Origin: Nitrososphaerota archaeon
GTDB taxonomy: Archaea; Thermoproteota; Nitrososphaeria; Nitrososphaerales; UBA183
NCBI GenBank assembly: GCA_029785685.1
Contig: JAFLZE010000050.1
Location: 1-6,978, forward strand
Reading direction: 5' to 3'
DNA length: 6,978 nucleotides
The notes beneath the pieces are model-generated. The model made no database searches. It was not told where the DNA came from and saw only the letters and a list, made by a program, of their open reading frames with translations. The number at the start of each line of letters is the position of its first letter. The first letter of the stretch is position 1. The translations under genes were made by a program, and so were the position numbers. This document shows, one piece after another, positions 1 to 6,214 of this stretch.

Positions 1-350
1 GAGCGGGTCACCTCGTCGAGGAACCCCAGGCTCCTGGCGGCTTCCACCATGTTGGGTATGAGCCTCTTCGAGGGGTCAGCGGCGTCCTCCGGGGAGATGC
101 TCATGAAGAGGTGGTCGAGGAGACGGCTCAGTCTTTCCCTTTCGCGCTCCGTGAGAGAGGGCTCGATTATGGTGTACCTTCCAATCCCCCCCTCGTTAGC
201 GATGACTATTGCTGCAGGGCCGACATCGTATCTCTCGAGTTCTTTTCCAAGGACGGCAATCGAATCACCTTGTCTTTGTTCCTCGCCAAGCGTGTAGAGG
301 GAGAAACCAGAGAGCGCCCTGCGGACGGGATCTTCCTTCGAGGACAACAT
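1..350 (-). CDS. Type II/IV secretion system ATPase (archaeal TadA/ArlI-like), N-terminal part only
   Basis: The minus strand is open from an ATG at 350 to the window edge, giving 116 complete codons. The gene continues outside, so the Walker A and B region is not visible. The recognisable part is about residues 62-80, GRYTIIEPSLTERERERL, which matches the pattern of the N-terminal domain of archaeal secretion ATPases (aromatic, hydrophobics, EP, L, acidic/basic helix). The family consists of hexameric cytoplasmic ATPases that power pilus or archaellum assembly through the membrane platform protein. An in-frame TAG four codons upstream of the ATG leaves no earlier start. The second codon is TTG and could be the real start of a leaderless message (see the box at 370-375). 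The gene begins 48 nt after the stop of the surface-protein gene on the same strand, so the two may be cotranscribed. The divergent platform gene at 2367 is its expected partner. The family call rests on one conserved stretch and gene context. Confidence 0.74.
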   Translation of the reverse strand, partial: MLSSKEDPVRRALSGFSLYTLGEEQRQGDSIAVLGKELERYDVGPAAIVIANEGGIGRYTIIEPSLTERERERLSRLLDHLFMSISPEDAADPSKRLIPNMVEAARSLGFLDEVTR

Positions 351-369
351 GCTCCAAAGCTATTCTGGG

Positions 370-375
370 ATAAAA
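370..375 (-). promoter_or_regulatory. Possible TATA box for the secretion ATPase gene
   Basis: The minus strand reads GTTTTATCC here, between the surface-protein stop and the ATPase start. The box centre is 22.5 nt from the ATG at 350 but 25.5 nt from the TTG second codon at 347. The latter spacing equals that seen for both pilin genes in this window. If real, the ATPase would have its own leaderless transcript besides any readthrough from the surface-protein gene. The evidence is only a T/A hexamer and its spacing. Confidence 0.35.
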
Positions 376-398
376 CGGCGGAGACGAGACGGGGGGAG

Positions 399-2318
399 TC
401 ACTTGGCTGGAAGTCTCTTCTTCAGCCTGAAGATGAAGAAACCGACTACAGCTGCCCCTGCCAGGGCTGCTCCCACGGAGGCGAAAAGGAGGCTGCTATC
501 TGTGCTCCATTGGGCGGTGATGAACTCGGGAGATGTGATGATCGTCGAGCCGCTCGCCTGGTTTGAGGAGAAGCTGCCTGCCCATCCCGAAAACCTCTGA
601 TAGACAAGCGGGCCGCCAGAAGATGTCTCGTCCATGGAGTAGGTGGCCGACGTTCCGCTCCGGTACCAGCCTGACCCTGTGGTGTTTCCTATCTGGCTGA
701 CTACACGAAACTGGTAGTACGTCGCGTACCTTGCCGTGAGGTTGGAAGGGCCGAAAGCGGTGACATTGATTGCACCCCCCGTCGAGTTCCCCATGCTGAC
801 GAAGACGTACCTCGTCTGTCCAGACGGCTGGATCTGCTCCGGGACCGAAATGATCGTCGCAGTGTCGTTGAAGGCTCCGAAAACGGCGACTCCCAACTGG
901 TCCGAGTCCACCATGGTGGTCCTTCCGCCGTAGGTGAAGTTGACCGGCACCCCTGCGAGAGGCCCTGAATCCGACGCGACTCTCAGAGTGTACGTCACGG
1001 GGGCGATGACGGGCGCGGAGATGAAGGAAACTGCTGCCGTCGCTGCCCCCGCCCCATCAAGGACGGCTGTGATGTTCGCTGCACTCGTGCTACCTGCTGT
1101 AAGTGTCCCGATGGCGTATCCGAGGGCGGAAACCTCAACGCTAGAGGGGACGGTCACGCCAGCATTCGAGGACGAAATGTAGACAGTGGCCGGTCCGTAG
1201 GGCACCGGTTGTGTTCCAAGGTAGAACCCAACAGAGAAGCTGTAGGCCTCTCCGACCCTCATCTCTGGAGGGACCGACAACCTCAGGGTCGGCTTGAGCG
1301 GCCCGACCACCCTGACCGTAAGAGGAAGAACGACCAGACCAGGTGCTACCGCTGTAAGCTGCGCCGTCCCAGTGGCGTTCGCGTAAACCGGGAAGACCGC
1401 GCTGTCTTCGCTGCTCAGGACGACCTGACTGTTCAAGGGTTCCACGACGCTTGAATTGCTCGAAAAGAGACTGAGGGTTACGGACCCCTCGGCCGGGGCG
1501 AAAGTGGCATTGAACAGCGAGACCGAGAGGAACTCGGCGCTTCGAGCTGTAAGGTTGGCATTAGGAGGGCCCACCATCACCTCCTGAGGGTTAGTCCCCT
1601 GTGGCGACAGGCCGACAGCCGTTGTCGCCGATGTGAAGCCAGAGGCAGCCGCAGTGATTGACAGATACGGCACATTCAGGGAAAGGTTCGAAGGCACGGG
1701 GATGCTGAAGTAGACATCTGAGGCGCCTGGCTGTACCTCCACACTCTGCTGGGGGACGCCCTGAAGGGAAGCCACGATGGAAACTTGGACTCCTCTAGGG
1801 GTTTCGAAGGGCATGCCTGAAGCAGTCAGTCTGACTCGCAGATGGAGAGTGTCTCCAGGGGAGACTTGGCTGATCATTGGATCAAGTTGGAGGGCGAAGT
1901 CATTGAAGAGCATGGTGGAGACTTGGGCAGAACCGGATAGGAACCCGTCAGCTGTGGCAGTCAGCTTCGCCGACCCTTGAATCCCTGCCTCCACCTTCGC
2001 CTCCGCGTGGGACTTTCCGAAGGGAATGGTCACCTGTTGTGCGACGCCCGCGACGGCCGAATCTGACGAGTAGAGTCTGATTGCGATGTCCTGCCTCGCG
2101 GGAGACGGGTTTCCGTTCACGTCTACCAGCTGGACTATGACAACCCCCGACCCACCGGGCGGCAGCTGGCTCGGTATCGCCGTGAGGCTAATCGAGACCG
2201 GCGGTAGAAGGGCGCCTGACGCCGGAGGCTGAGCTGCCTGTGCGGTTTGGATTTCGGGCAGCACACAAGGCACCAGGAGAAGGCAAATCGCGGCCAGGAC
2301 CAGCGGGGTTCTCTTCAC
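399..2318 (-). CDS. Large Ig-like repeat surface protein with C-terminal membrane anchor
   Basis: This 639-residue protein is built for the cell exterior. A Sec-type signal peptide covers residues 1 to about 29 (MKRTPLVLAAICLLLV, ending near AQA). Four or so beta-rich segments of about 90-100 residues follow (roughly 42-137, 141-237, 246-338, 341-433), with hydrophobic/Ser/Thr alternation typical of Ig-like or Big-like folds. Residues 532-604 resemble a divergent InlB B-repeat-like module seen in archaeal surface proteins: YYQFRVVSQ, then a GSGWY turn, then FSGWAGS, then ITSPEFITAQW. A single transmembrane helix (about 610-630) followed by RLKKR leaves almost everything outside. I count 12 N-glycosylation sequons. 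The GTG start puts Lys-Arg directly before the hydrophobic core and fits a leaderless message. The gene is divergent from the pilus platform gene and precedes the ATPase gene by 48 nt, so a role at the pilus or cell surface is likely, such as adhesin, scaffold or S-layer-associated protein. The exact function is unknown. Confidence 0.85.
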   Translation of the reverse strand: MKRTPLVLAAICLLLVPCVLPEIQTAQAAQPPASGALLPPVSISLTAIPSQLPPGGSGVVIVQLVDVNGNPSPARQDIAIRLYSSDSAVAGVAQQVTIPFGKSHAEAKVEAGIQGSAKLTATADGFLSGSAQVSTMLFNDFALQLDPMISQVSPGDTLHLRVRLTASGMPFETPRGVQVSIVASLQGVPQQSVEVQPGASDVYFSIPVPSNLSLNVPYLSITAAASGFTSATTAVGLSPQGTNPQEVMVGPPNANLTARSAEFLSVSLFNATFAPAEGSVTLSLFSSNSSVVEPLNSQVVLSSEDSAVFPVYANATGTAQLTAVAPGLVVLPLTVRVVGPLKPTLRLSVPPEMRVGEAYSFSVGFYLGTQPVPYGPATVYISSSNAGVTVPSSVEVSALGYAIGTLTAGSTSAANITAVLDGAGAATAAVSFISAPVIAPVTYTLRVASDSGPLAGVPVNFTYGGRTTMVDSDQLGVAVFGAFNDTATIISVPEQIQPSGQTRYVFVSMGNSTGGAINVTAFGPSNLTARYATYYQFRVVSQIGNTTGSGWYRSGTSATYSMDETSSGGPLVYQRFSGWAGSFSSNQASGSTIITSPEFITAQWSTDSSLLFASVGAALAGAAVVGFFIFRLKKRLPAK

Positions 2319-2339
2319 ACCGGGGGAGCCTCTGGCCGG

Positions 2340-2345
2340 TTTTAA
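2340..2345. promoter_or_regulatory. Shared bidirectional TATA box between divergent pilus-locus genes
   Basis: The only T/A-rich hexamer in the 48-nt gap is TTTTAA, inside GGTTTTAAGG. On the other strand it reads CCTTAAAACC. Its centre at 2342.5 is exactly midway between the leftward GTG start (2318) and the rightward GTG start (2367), 24.5 nt from each. Archaeal TATA boxes are centred about 25 nt before the transcription start, so both genes would begin at or next to their start codons, and neither has a Shine-Dalgarno sequence. No purine-rich BRE clearly favours one side. A shared promoter is inferred from this geometry. Confidence 0.6.
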
Positions 2346-2366
2346 GGCGGGCCAGGCTCCAGCTCC

Positions 2367-4259
2367 GTGGCCAGAGTTTCAGCAGGCAGGCTCTACTTCG
2401 TCATTCTCGGGGTCGCAGCCTTGTTGGTTCTACTCGTGGCTCTTCGGAGAGTCGGTTCCTTGACGGGGCTTTCCAAAGGACTCATCCTAGGCTTCGTCCT
2501 CTCTGAGACGATAGTCCTAGTCGCCTTTCCGCTCCTGCTCGGCCTGTTCCACGTCAGCGTGGAGAGCAAGGTTCGGGTGAGCAGCGTCTGGGGTGCCTTC
2601 CGCAGGGCGCGCCCAGGAGTCCGCGAGGTCAAGGAGGACAGGGCAGTCAGGCTCACCAGGAGCATCCCCCTCCTGAACAGGCTCGCCGAAAGGGTGGAGC
2701 GGAGCATAAGGAGTGACATCGTGAAGGGCGGGATGCAGCTGGACCCCTACGCCTTTGCTGCCAGGTACTCGTTCTACTCCGTGGCTTTGGCAGCGGTCTT
2801 CGTCCCGCTCTCGCTTGTCCTTTCCGTCCTCGTCAGCCCCACTCTGCTTGCCCTGATGACGGTACCGGCGATAATCCTCTACACGCCCTCGTTGAATGCG
2901 AAGAACAGGGTTTCCGAGAGGAAGACGAACGTCAGGGACGAACTCCCCTTCTTCGCCCTGCTCTCTTCGGTGATGCAGTCGGCCGGGCGGTCCCTCGTCG
3001 ACGCGTTCAGGGGGGCGCTCGGGAAGCAGATACTTCCCGCGATGGAGGTAGAGGCGAGACTCCTGCAGAAGAGCATCGGGTTCGGGAAGGACTTGGTCGG
3101 AGCCCTCGACGACCTGGCGTCGACCCACCCGGACGACTCCTTCAAGCACTTCCTCTACGGGTACACGGGGGTCCTGAAGTCCGGCGGGGACGTGGTCCTG
3201 TACCTCTCCGACAGGACCAGGGAGTACCTCGCCTCCATGAGGTTCCGGTGGCAGAGCTACGCGGAGAAGGTCGGGACCATCGGGGAGATGCTGATCATAG
3301 TCTTCGTCCTCCTCCCTCTTCTGCTGGTGGTCGGGGCGATCACCATGCCGCCCGACCTGGTCGCCATGATCTCCTACGTGAGCGTGGCAGCCCTTCCGAT
3401 AATCGCTCTGCTGATGTACTTCATGGTGAAGTCTGTGCAGCCCAGGGTCTACGACATCCTCGGAGGCGATGTGAGGCTCGGCCTGGTTGGGGTAGCTTCG
3501 GGGGCGGTCGTCTCTTTGTTCACCGGGCAGGCCTGGTTGGTAGTGGCTGTGTCGGGAGCTGCAGGAGCCGCGCTGTACGGCCTTCCGGTCAGAGCCCAGA
3601 TCAGGGAGGTCAGGCTGACAGAAGCCGCCCTCCCGGACTTCCTCCGGAGCATAGCGGAATACAGGAAGATTGGGTACAACATGAGGAAGGCGGTGCTCGA
3701 GACCGCGGCGAAGACGAAGTTCAACCCGGTCTTCGACTCGATTCTGGAGAGGATGGCGGCCCAGATGACCCTCGGGGTGAGGCTCGGCGAGGTGAAGGTG
3801 GCCATGAGGAGCTGGCTGGGGAGGATGACGGTGTTCATCCTAGACCAGATAACCGAGAGCGGGGGCGGGACGCCTGCGAACATCGAGGACCTCTACAACT
3901 TCATCTCGGGGTACAACCGCCTGAAAAAGGAGGCCACCTCGTCGGTGGGGCTCTACAGGATGCTCGGCTACGCCGTCCCGGTCGCCATCCCCCTTGTCGT
4001 GAAGGTCATCAGCGGGGTCATCGGGAGCTTCGGCGCGTCCAGTGCCGGCTTCTTCGGGGGCGGAACCGCCTCGCTTGCCATTGTGAACGCCACCGTGGAT
4101 ATCGTCACCGTGGTCGCGGCGGGCGCCATAGCCTTCACGATGACCAGGGCCACAGACTTCACGGCGAAGAACACCCTGAACATGACGATTCTCTTCGCAC
4201 TGGCCGTGGTGGCGGTGGCTCTCACGCAGTATCTTCCGAACTTCTCCCTCGGGTTCTGA
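2367..4259 (+). CDS. Type II secretion system F family platform protein (TadC/ArlJ-like), two T2SF domains
   Basis: This 630-residue polytopic inner-platform protein of a type IV pilus or archaellum-like machine would couple the cytoplasmic ATPase to pilin insertion in the membrane. The layout repeats a module. N-terminal helices (about 9-28 and 37-62) precede cytoplasmic domain 1 (about 185-300), whose LLSSVMQSAGRSLVDAFR helix is typical of T2SF domains. It is flanked by membrane helices at about 135-173 and 305-354. Helices at about 371-407 then lead to cytoplasmic domain 2 (about 415-527), with the related helix DFLRSIAEYRKIGYNMRKA, and final helices at about 528-550, 570-590 and 603-623. 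Two T2SF domains and this length suit archaeal homologues. The GTG at 2367 is the only plausible start: an in-frame TAA lies at 2343-2345, and no ATG follows until residue 123. The arginine codons are mostly AGG and the gene is strongly GC-rich. Whether it serves an adhesive pilus or another filament cannot be told, but the adjacent pilins favour a pilus. Confidence 0.9.
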   Translation: MARVSAGRLYFVILGVAALLVLLVALRRVGSLTGLSKGLILGFVLSETIVLVAFPLLLGLFHVSVESKVRVSSVWGAFRRARPGVREVKEDRAVRLTRSIPLLNRLAERVERSIRSDIVKGGMQLDPYAFAARYSFYSVALAAVFVPLSLVLSVLVSPTLLALMTVPAIILYTPSLNAKNRVSERKTNVRDELPFFALLSSVMQSAGRSLVDAFRGALGKQILPAMEVEARLLQKSIGFGKDLVGALDDLASTHPDDSFKHFLYGYTGVLKSGGDVVLYLSDRTREYLASMRFRWQSYAEKVGTIGEMLIIVFVLLPLLLVVGAITMPPDLVAMISYVSVAALPIIALLMYFMVKSVQPRVYDILGGDVRLGLVGVASGAVVSLFTGQAWLVVAVSGAAGAALYGLPVRAQIREVRLTEAALPDFLRSIAEYRKIGYNMRKAVLETAAKTKFNPVFDSILERMAAQMTLGVRLGEVKVAMRSWLGRMTVFILDQITESGGGTPANIEDLYNFISGYNRLKKEATSSVGLYRMLGYAVPVAIPLVVKVISGVIGSFGASSAGFFGGGTASLAIVNATVDIVTVVAAGAIAFTMTRATDFTAKNTLNMTILFALAVVAVALTQYLPNFSLGF

Positions 4260-4264
4260 CTTCG

Positions 4265-4270
4265 TTAAAA
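4265..4270 (+). promoter_or_regulatory. TATA box of the first pilin gene
   Basis: TTAAAA begins 5 nt after the platform-gene stop codon, and its centre lies 25.5 nt upstream of the ATG at 4293. No Shine-Dalgarno precedes that ATG. This suggests a separate leaderless transcript for the pilin, which would let it be made in larger amounts than the platform protein upstream. Confidence 0.65.
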
Positions 4271-4292
4271 GTGGATACCAACCCGGACTTCG

Positions 4293-4748
4293 ATGAAGAC
4301 TAGTCTTCAGACACACCGAAGAAAAGCCATCTCTCCAATCATCGCAACCATTCTCGTCGTAGCCATGACCATAGTCGCGGCCGGGGTCCTCTACACCTAC
4401 TTCACGACCACAGCCAGCAGGGCCCAGAACACCAACCAGATCCAGGTAAGCGCCTCCATCGCGGTGGCGAGCGGCTCGGGCACCGGTACGGCAGTGGTGT
4501 CGGTGACGGACTCCGGCTCGATAGCGCTGACGGGCCTGACCCTAGGCGGCACCGTCGTTCCTGCGACACAGCCAACTTGGAGCCCCGCGCCATCGTCAGC
4601 TTCACCCATAGCCCCCGGCGGCGGGACCAGCACCACCTTCTCCACTGCGACATCTGTCACGGCGGGAGTGTCTTACACCATCACTGTGGCGGCCACTTTC
4701 GCCAACGGCGCGACCCAGACTCAAGTGGTCACTGTGACGGTGCAGTAA
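4293..4748 (+). CDS. Archaeal type IV pilin with class III signal peptide (probable major pilin)
   Basis: The 151-residue product begins with a short basic leader ending in HRRKA, then ISPIIATILVVAMTIVAAG. This is the archaeal type IV pilin N-terminal pattern (basic residues, then [IV]SP[IV]I and a hydrophobic helix). A PibD-like prepilin peptidase should cut near A12/I13, leaving about 139 residues whose first 25 or so form the filament-core helix. The rest is a Ser/Thr/Val/Gly-rich beta domain (for example GTAVVSVTDSGSIALTGLTLGG) and lacks cysteine, as in many archaeal pilins and archaellins with Ig-like heads. The ATG at 4293 is fixed by the TATA box 25.5 nt upstream. The gene follows the platform gene by 33 nt. 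It is the better candidate for the major subunit because it lies next to the machine genes and has its own promoter. This rank is an inference. Confidence 0.88.
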   Translation: MKTSLQTHRRKAISPIIATILVVAMTIVAAGVLYTYFTTTASRAQNTNQIQVSASIAVASGSGTGTAVVSVTDSGSIALTGLTLGGTVVPATQPTWSPAPSSASPIAPGGGTSTTFSTATSVTAGVSYTITVAATFANGATQTQVVTVTVQ

Positions 4749-4789
4749 AGGTCAAGCGTGGGTCTGGGCGAGTCCAGGCCCTCCCCTCC

Positions 4790-4795
4790 TTTTAG
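4790..4795 (+). promoter_or_regulatory. TATA box of the second pilin-like gene
   Basis: TTTTAG follows a pyrimidine-rich run (CCCTCCCCTCC) after the first pilin stop. Its centre is 25.5 nt before the ATG at 4818, the same spacing as for the first pilin. It supports a leaderless start at 4818 and argues against the longer reading frame that opens at 4758. The preceding pyrimidine-rich tract might also help end the upstream transcript. Confidence 0.6.
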
Positions 4796-4817
4796 CAAGA
4801 AAGAATCTGCTTGTGAG

Positions 4818-5219
4818 ATGAAAGTTGGAAGGTCCAGAAGAGCCCAAGCTGAGATCATAGGTGCTCTCTTCTTCATAGTCCTCGCGATGATCGTCTTCAG
4901 TCTCTTCACTGCCCTCTTGGCTGCCCAGTATTCCATGGCGAAGCAGGCGGCCGAAGCCCAGTTTGTGATCGGCGGGAAGGCGGACGAAAGCCTCTCGGTG
5001 AGCCTGAGTTCGGGAACGGTGACTGTACGTAACAACGGTCCAACTACTGCCGCAATCCCCTACTACTTGGGAGTGAACGGTGGTGGTCAGCAACAGGTCT
5101 TTGCTCTAAGTCAGGCGCTGATGGTTGCCCCGAGAGGGACTTCGACATTTTCGGTCAGCCCATCCTTACAGAGTGTCGGGGTAGTGACGTCCTACGGAAA
5201 CGTATGGTGGAGTTCCTAG
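4818..5219 (+). CDS. Second pilin-like protein with class III signal peptide
   Basis: Starting at ATG 4818 the product has 133 residues. The leader MKVGRSRRA is followed by QAEIIGALFFIVLAMIVF, a class III prepilin signal with probable cleavage between A9 and Q10. A long hydrophobic helix to about residue 37 gives way to a beta-type head containing VTVRNNGPTTAAI and ending GNVWWSS. The frame could open 20 codons earlier at 4758, but that would put a Ser/Pro-rich, Cys-containing extension before the basic leader and would ignore the TATA box at 4790-4795. The leader differs from the first pilin (QAEIIG rather than ISPIIA), so this is probably a separate minor or tip pilin, not a duplicate. It lies 69 nt after the first pilin. 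The two proteins likely use the same peptidase and platform. Minor-pilin status is inferred. Confidence 0.8.
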   Translation: MKVGRSRRAQAEIIGALFFIVLAMIVFSLFTALLAAQYSMAKQAAEAQFVIGGKADESLSVSLSSGTVTVRNNGPTTAAIPYYLGVNGGGQQQVFALSQALMVAPRGTSTFSVSPSLQSVGVVTSYGNVWWSS

Positions 5220-5359
5220 AGGGATCCTTCGCGTTTCTACCAAAGCTGTAGGACAGTACAAGCGTGGTGGCGAATCGAAGGGTCGTGTAAAGCCGTATGC
5301 ATGGCTCATCGCTCAACCGCCTGTCGTAGAGGCCATCCGCCGGGACTCGGACAGTCTAC
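5220..5359. other. Convergent intergenic gap, no gene seen
   Basis: This gap separates the stops of the second pilin gene and the membrane-protein gene. I see no tRNA-like T-arm, no run of five or more T on either strand and no convincing open frame. The only structure is a 9-bp stem with one wobble pair (5223-5231 with 5276-5284) around a 44-nt loop, which is about what chance would give. Confidence 0.5.
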
Positions 5360-5704
5360 TTACGTCCTGGCCAAAGCCGCATTACCATGCAGTGAATGAT
5401 AGTAGAATCCGATTCCTATGACTACAATCCCAAACACAATAAGAAAGGGGGGCATAACGGGTGATGTGTCGTATCCGATTGCCTGGCAGGACATTCCAGG
5501 GAGGCAGTTGACATAGGTCACGGGGCCCCCAAGAATCTGCTCAAGAACCAGGAAGATCGCCCCGACGATGATGAAGAAGGTGCCTGCGCCCACGAACATT
5601 GCGCCCCTCCAGTCGAAGCTATTTCGTGTGGCAGTCCACGGCCTTTCCGGTAACCAGCCACGAACCTGCCGGCTCAGCGCTCCGAGTCGTTTGACGAGAT
5701 TCAT
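5360..5704 (-). CDS. Small two-helix membrane protein coupled to the HTH gene, function unknown
   Basis: I do not recognise this 114-residue protein. A basic N-terminus (residues 1-34, rich in Arg/Lys/Trp) precedes a hydrophobic helix at about 35-56. A 30-residue loop carries two cysteines (C67 and C73), and a second helix runs about 86-103 before a short tail. By the positive-inside rule both ends are cytoplasmic and the cysteine loop is outside, where a disulfide is possible. Its ATG overlaps the stop of the HTH gene as ATGA (5701-5704), and GGAG lies 8 nt upstream, so translation is probably coupled. That arrangement suggests it works with the HTH protein, for example as a membrane sensor or tether, though nothing in the sequence proves it. 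Base composition is clearly less GC-rich than the pilus genes (26 G+C in 5401-5460, against 37 in 3121-3180). It ends convergently with the second pilin gene, 140 nt away. Confidence 0.72.
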   Translation of the reverse strand: MNLVKRLGALSRQVRGWLPERPWTATRNSFDWRGAMFVGAGTFFIIVGAIFLVLEQILGGPVTYVNCLPGMSCQAIGYDTSPVMPPFLIVFGIVVIGIGFYYHSLHGNAALART

Positions 5705-6183
5705 GCTTTCAACTCCGGGATAAGCTCGGAGAACACAAACTGGGCAAGCTTGGCCGGGTGCATCCTGCTCGCCCCTTCGATATCCAGCCCCCTTTCTTTG
5801 GTGATCTCAAGGAGGTAGGCACGGGTCTGGCTGAGGAACACCTTGTCCTTGACTTCCTCGGGCTTGTCGAACCAGTACCAGACTTTGATTCCCAGCTTTG
5901 AGCTGTAGGTGATAATCGCCCTTCGACCCAATCCGGGATGGTACCCAAGGAGGAGGCCGTCGTTAGGGTAGACCTTTGTGGTCTGGATTTGGTTTGCCTG
6001 GGCCGCATCCATCAGAGCGCCTAAAAGCTTCGATTCCGCAGCGAGCTTCGTCTGGTTGACGAACTGTCTTGTCGTCTTCAGGGTTTCGGCTATCGTTGCG
6101 ACCGACTGTCCTTCCCTTAGCAGAGACCAAACTAGTGTCTGCCTCTGACTCAGGGGCAAGGCGAATCCAGAACCTGAACCCAT
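5701..6183 (-). CDS. Helix-turn-helix DNA-binding protein, putative transcription regulator
   Basis: This 160-residue protein has an N-terminal HTH of the sigma-70 region 4/Tfx-like kind. It starts LSQRQTLVWSLLREGQSVATI (about 11-31), a first helix and turn, followed by AETLKTTRQFVNQTKLAAE as the likely recognition helix (about 38-50). The remaining 100 residues form a mixed domain with GYHPGLGRRAIITYSS (80-95), aromatic residues VWYWF (101-105) and an amphipathic C-terminal helix. I do not recognise this domain; it could bind a ligand or a partner. The start at 6183 has a TATA-like box centred 26 nt upstream and no Shine-Dalgarno, so the message is probably leaderless. Its stop overlaps the start of the small membrane protein as ATGA. 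An inverted repeat over its promoter suggests it may control its own unit. Whether it also regulates the neighbouring pilus genes is unknown; they face it convergently. Confidence 0.72.
   Translation of the reverse strand: MGSGSGFALPLSQRQTLVWSLLREGQSVATIAETLKTTRQFVNQTKLAAESKLLGALMDAAQANQIQTTKVYPNDGLLLGYHPGLGRRAIITYSSKLGIKVWYWFDKPEEVKDKVFLSQTRAYLLEITKERGLDIEGASRMHPAKLAQFVFSELIPELKA
5713..5716 (-). promoter_or_regulatory. Shine-Dalgarno site of the coupled membrane-protein gene
   Basis: GGAG on the minus strand lies within the last codons of the HTH gene, 8 nt before the ATG at 5704. It is a convincing ribosome binding site, and it fits this gene being internal to an operon. The first genes of transcripts in this window appear leaderless and lack one. 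Confidence 0.6.
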
Positions 6184-6190
6184 GGGGCCT

Positions 6191-6214
6191 ATGTAAATAT
6201 GGAACTATTTACGT
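6191..6214. promoter_or_regulatory. Inverted repeat over the HTH gene promoter, candidate operator
   Basis: ATGTAAATA (6191-6199) and TATTTACGT (6206-6214) are reverse complements at 8 of 9 positions, separated by 6 nt. The right arm contains the gene's TATA box, and the left arm ends 8 nt before the start codon. A dimeric regulator bound here would block transcription-factor binding or the start site. AT-rich promoter DNA makes short dyads fairly common, so this is a candidate only. Confidence 0.4.
6206..6212 (-). promoter_or_regulatory. TATA box of the HTH gene
   Basis: The minus strand reads GTAAATAG, centred 26 nt upstream of the ATG at 6183, consistent with a leaderless start. A second AT-rich block (6191-6200) is only 13 nt away from the start codon, too close to be the TATA box, and forms the other arm of the inverted repeat. 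Confidence 0.5.

Noticed and set aside
111..566. Plus-strand open frame crossing the ATPase start and the end of the surface-protein gene
   Set aside because: It runs antisense to two recognisable genes and shows no domain or start signal.
2334..2353. GGCC blocks flanking the shared TATA box as a palindromic operator
   Set aside because: The blocks are centred 1 nt away from the box centre, and the bases between do not continue the symmetry.
2517..3149. A 210-codon minus-strand open frame antisense to the platform gene
   Set aside because: Highly charged low-complexity translation with no hydrophobic core. It is a shadow of the GC-biased sense gene.
3248..4303. A 351-codon plus-strand open frame inside the platform gene
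   Set aside because: It overlaps a well-supported membrane protein in another frame, is full of Arg/Gly/Asp/His with no fold-like pattern, and is what a GC-rich gene with G/C third positions produces in its shadow frame.
5223..5284. Stem of 9 bp with a 44-nt loop in the convergent gap, as a terminator or small RNA
   Set aside because: One wobble pair, a large loop and no T tract. A stem like this is expected about once by chance in a gap of this size.
5298..5330. Ten-codon open frame in the convergent gap
   Set aside because: No TATA box at about 25 nt, no ribosome site, and too short to support.
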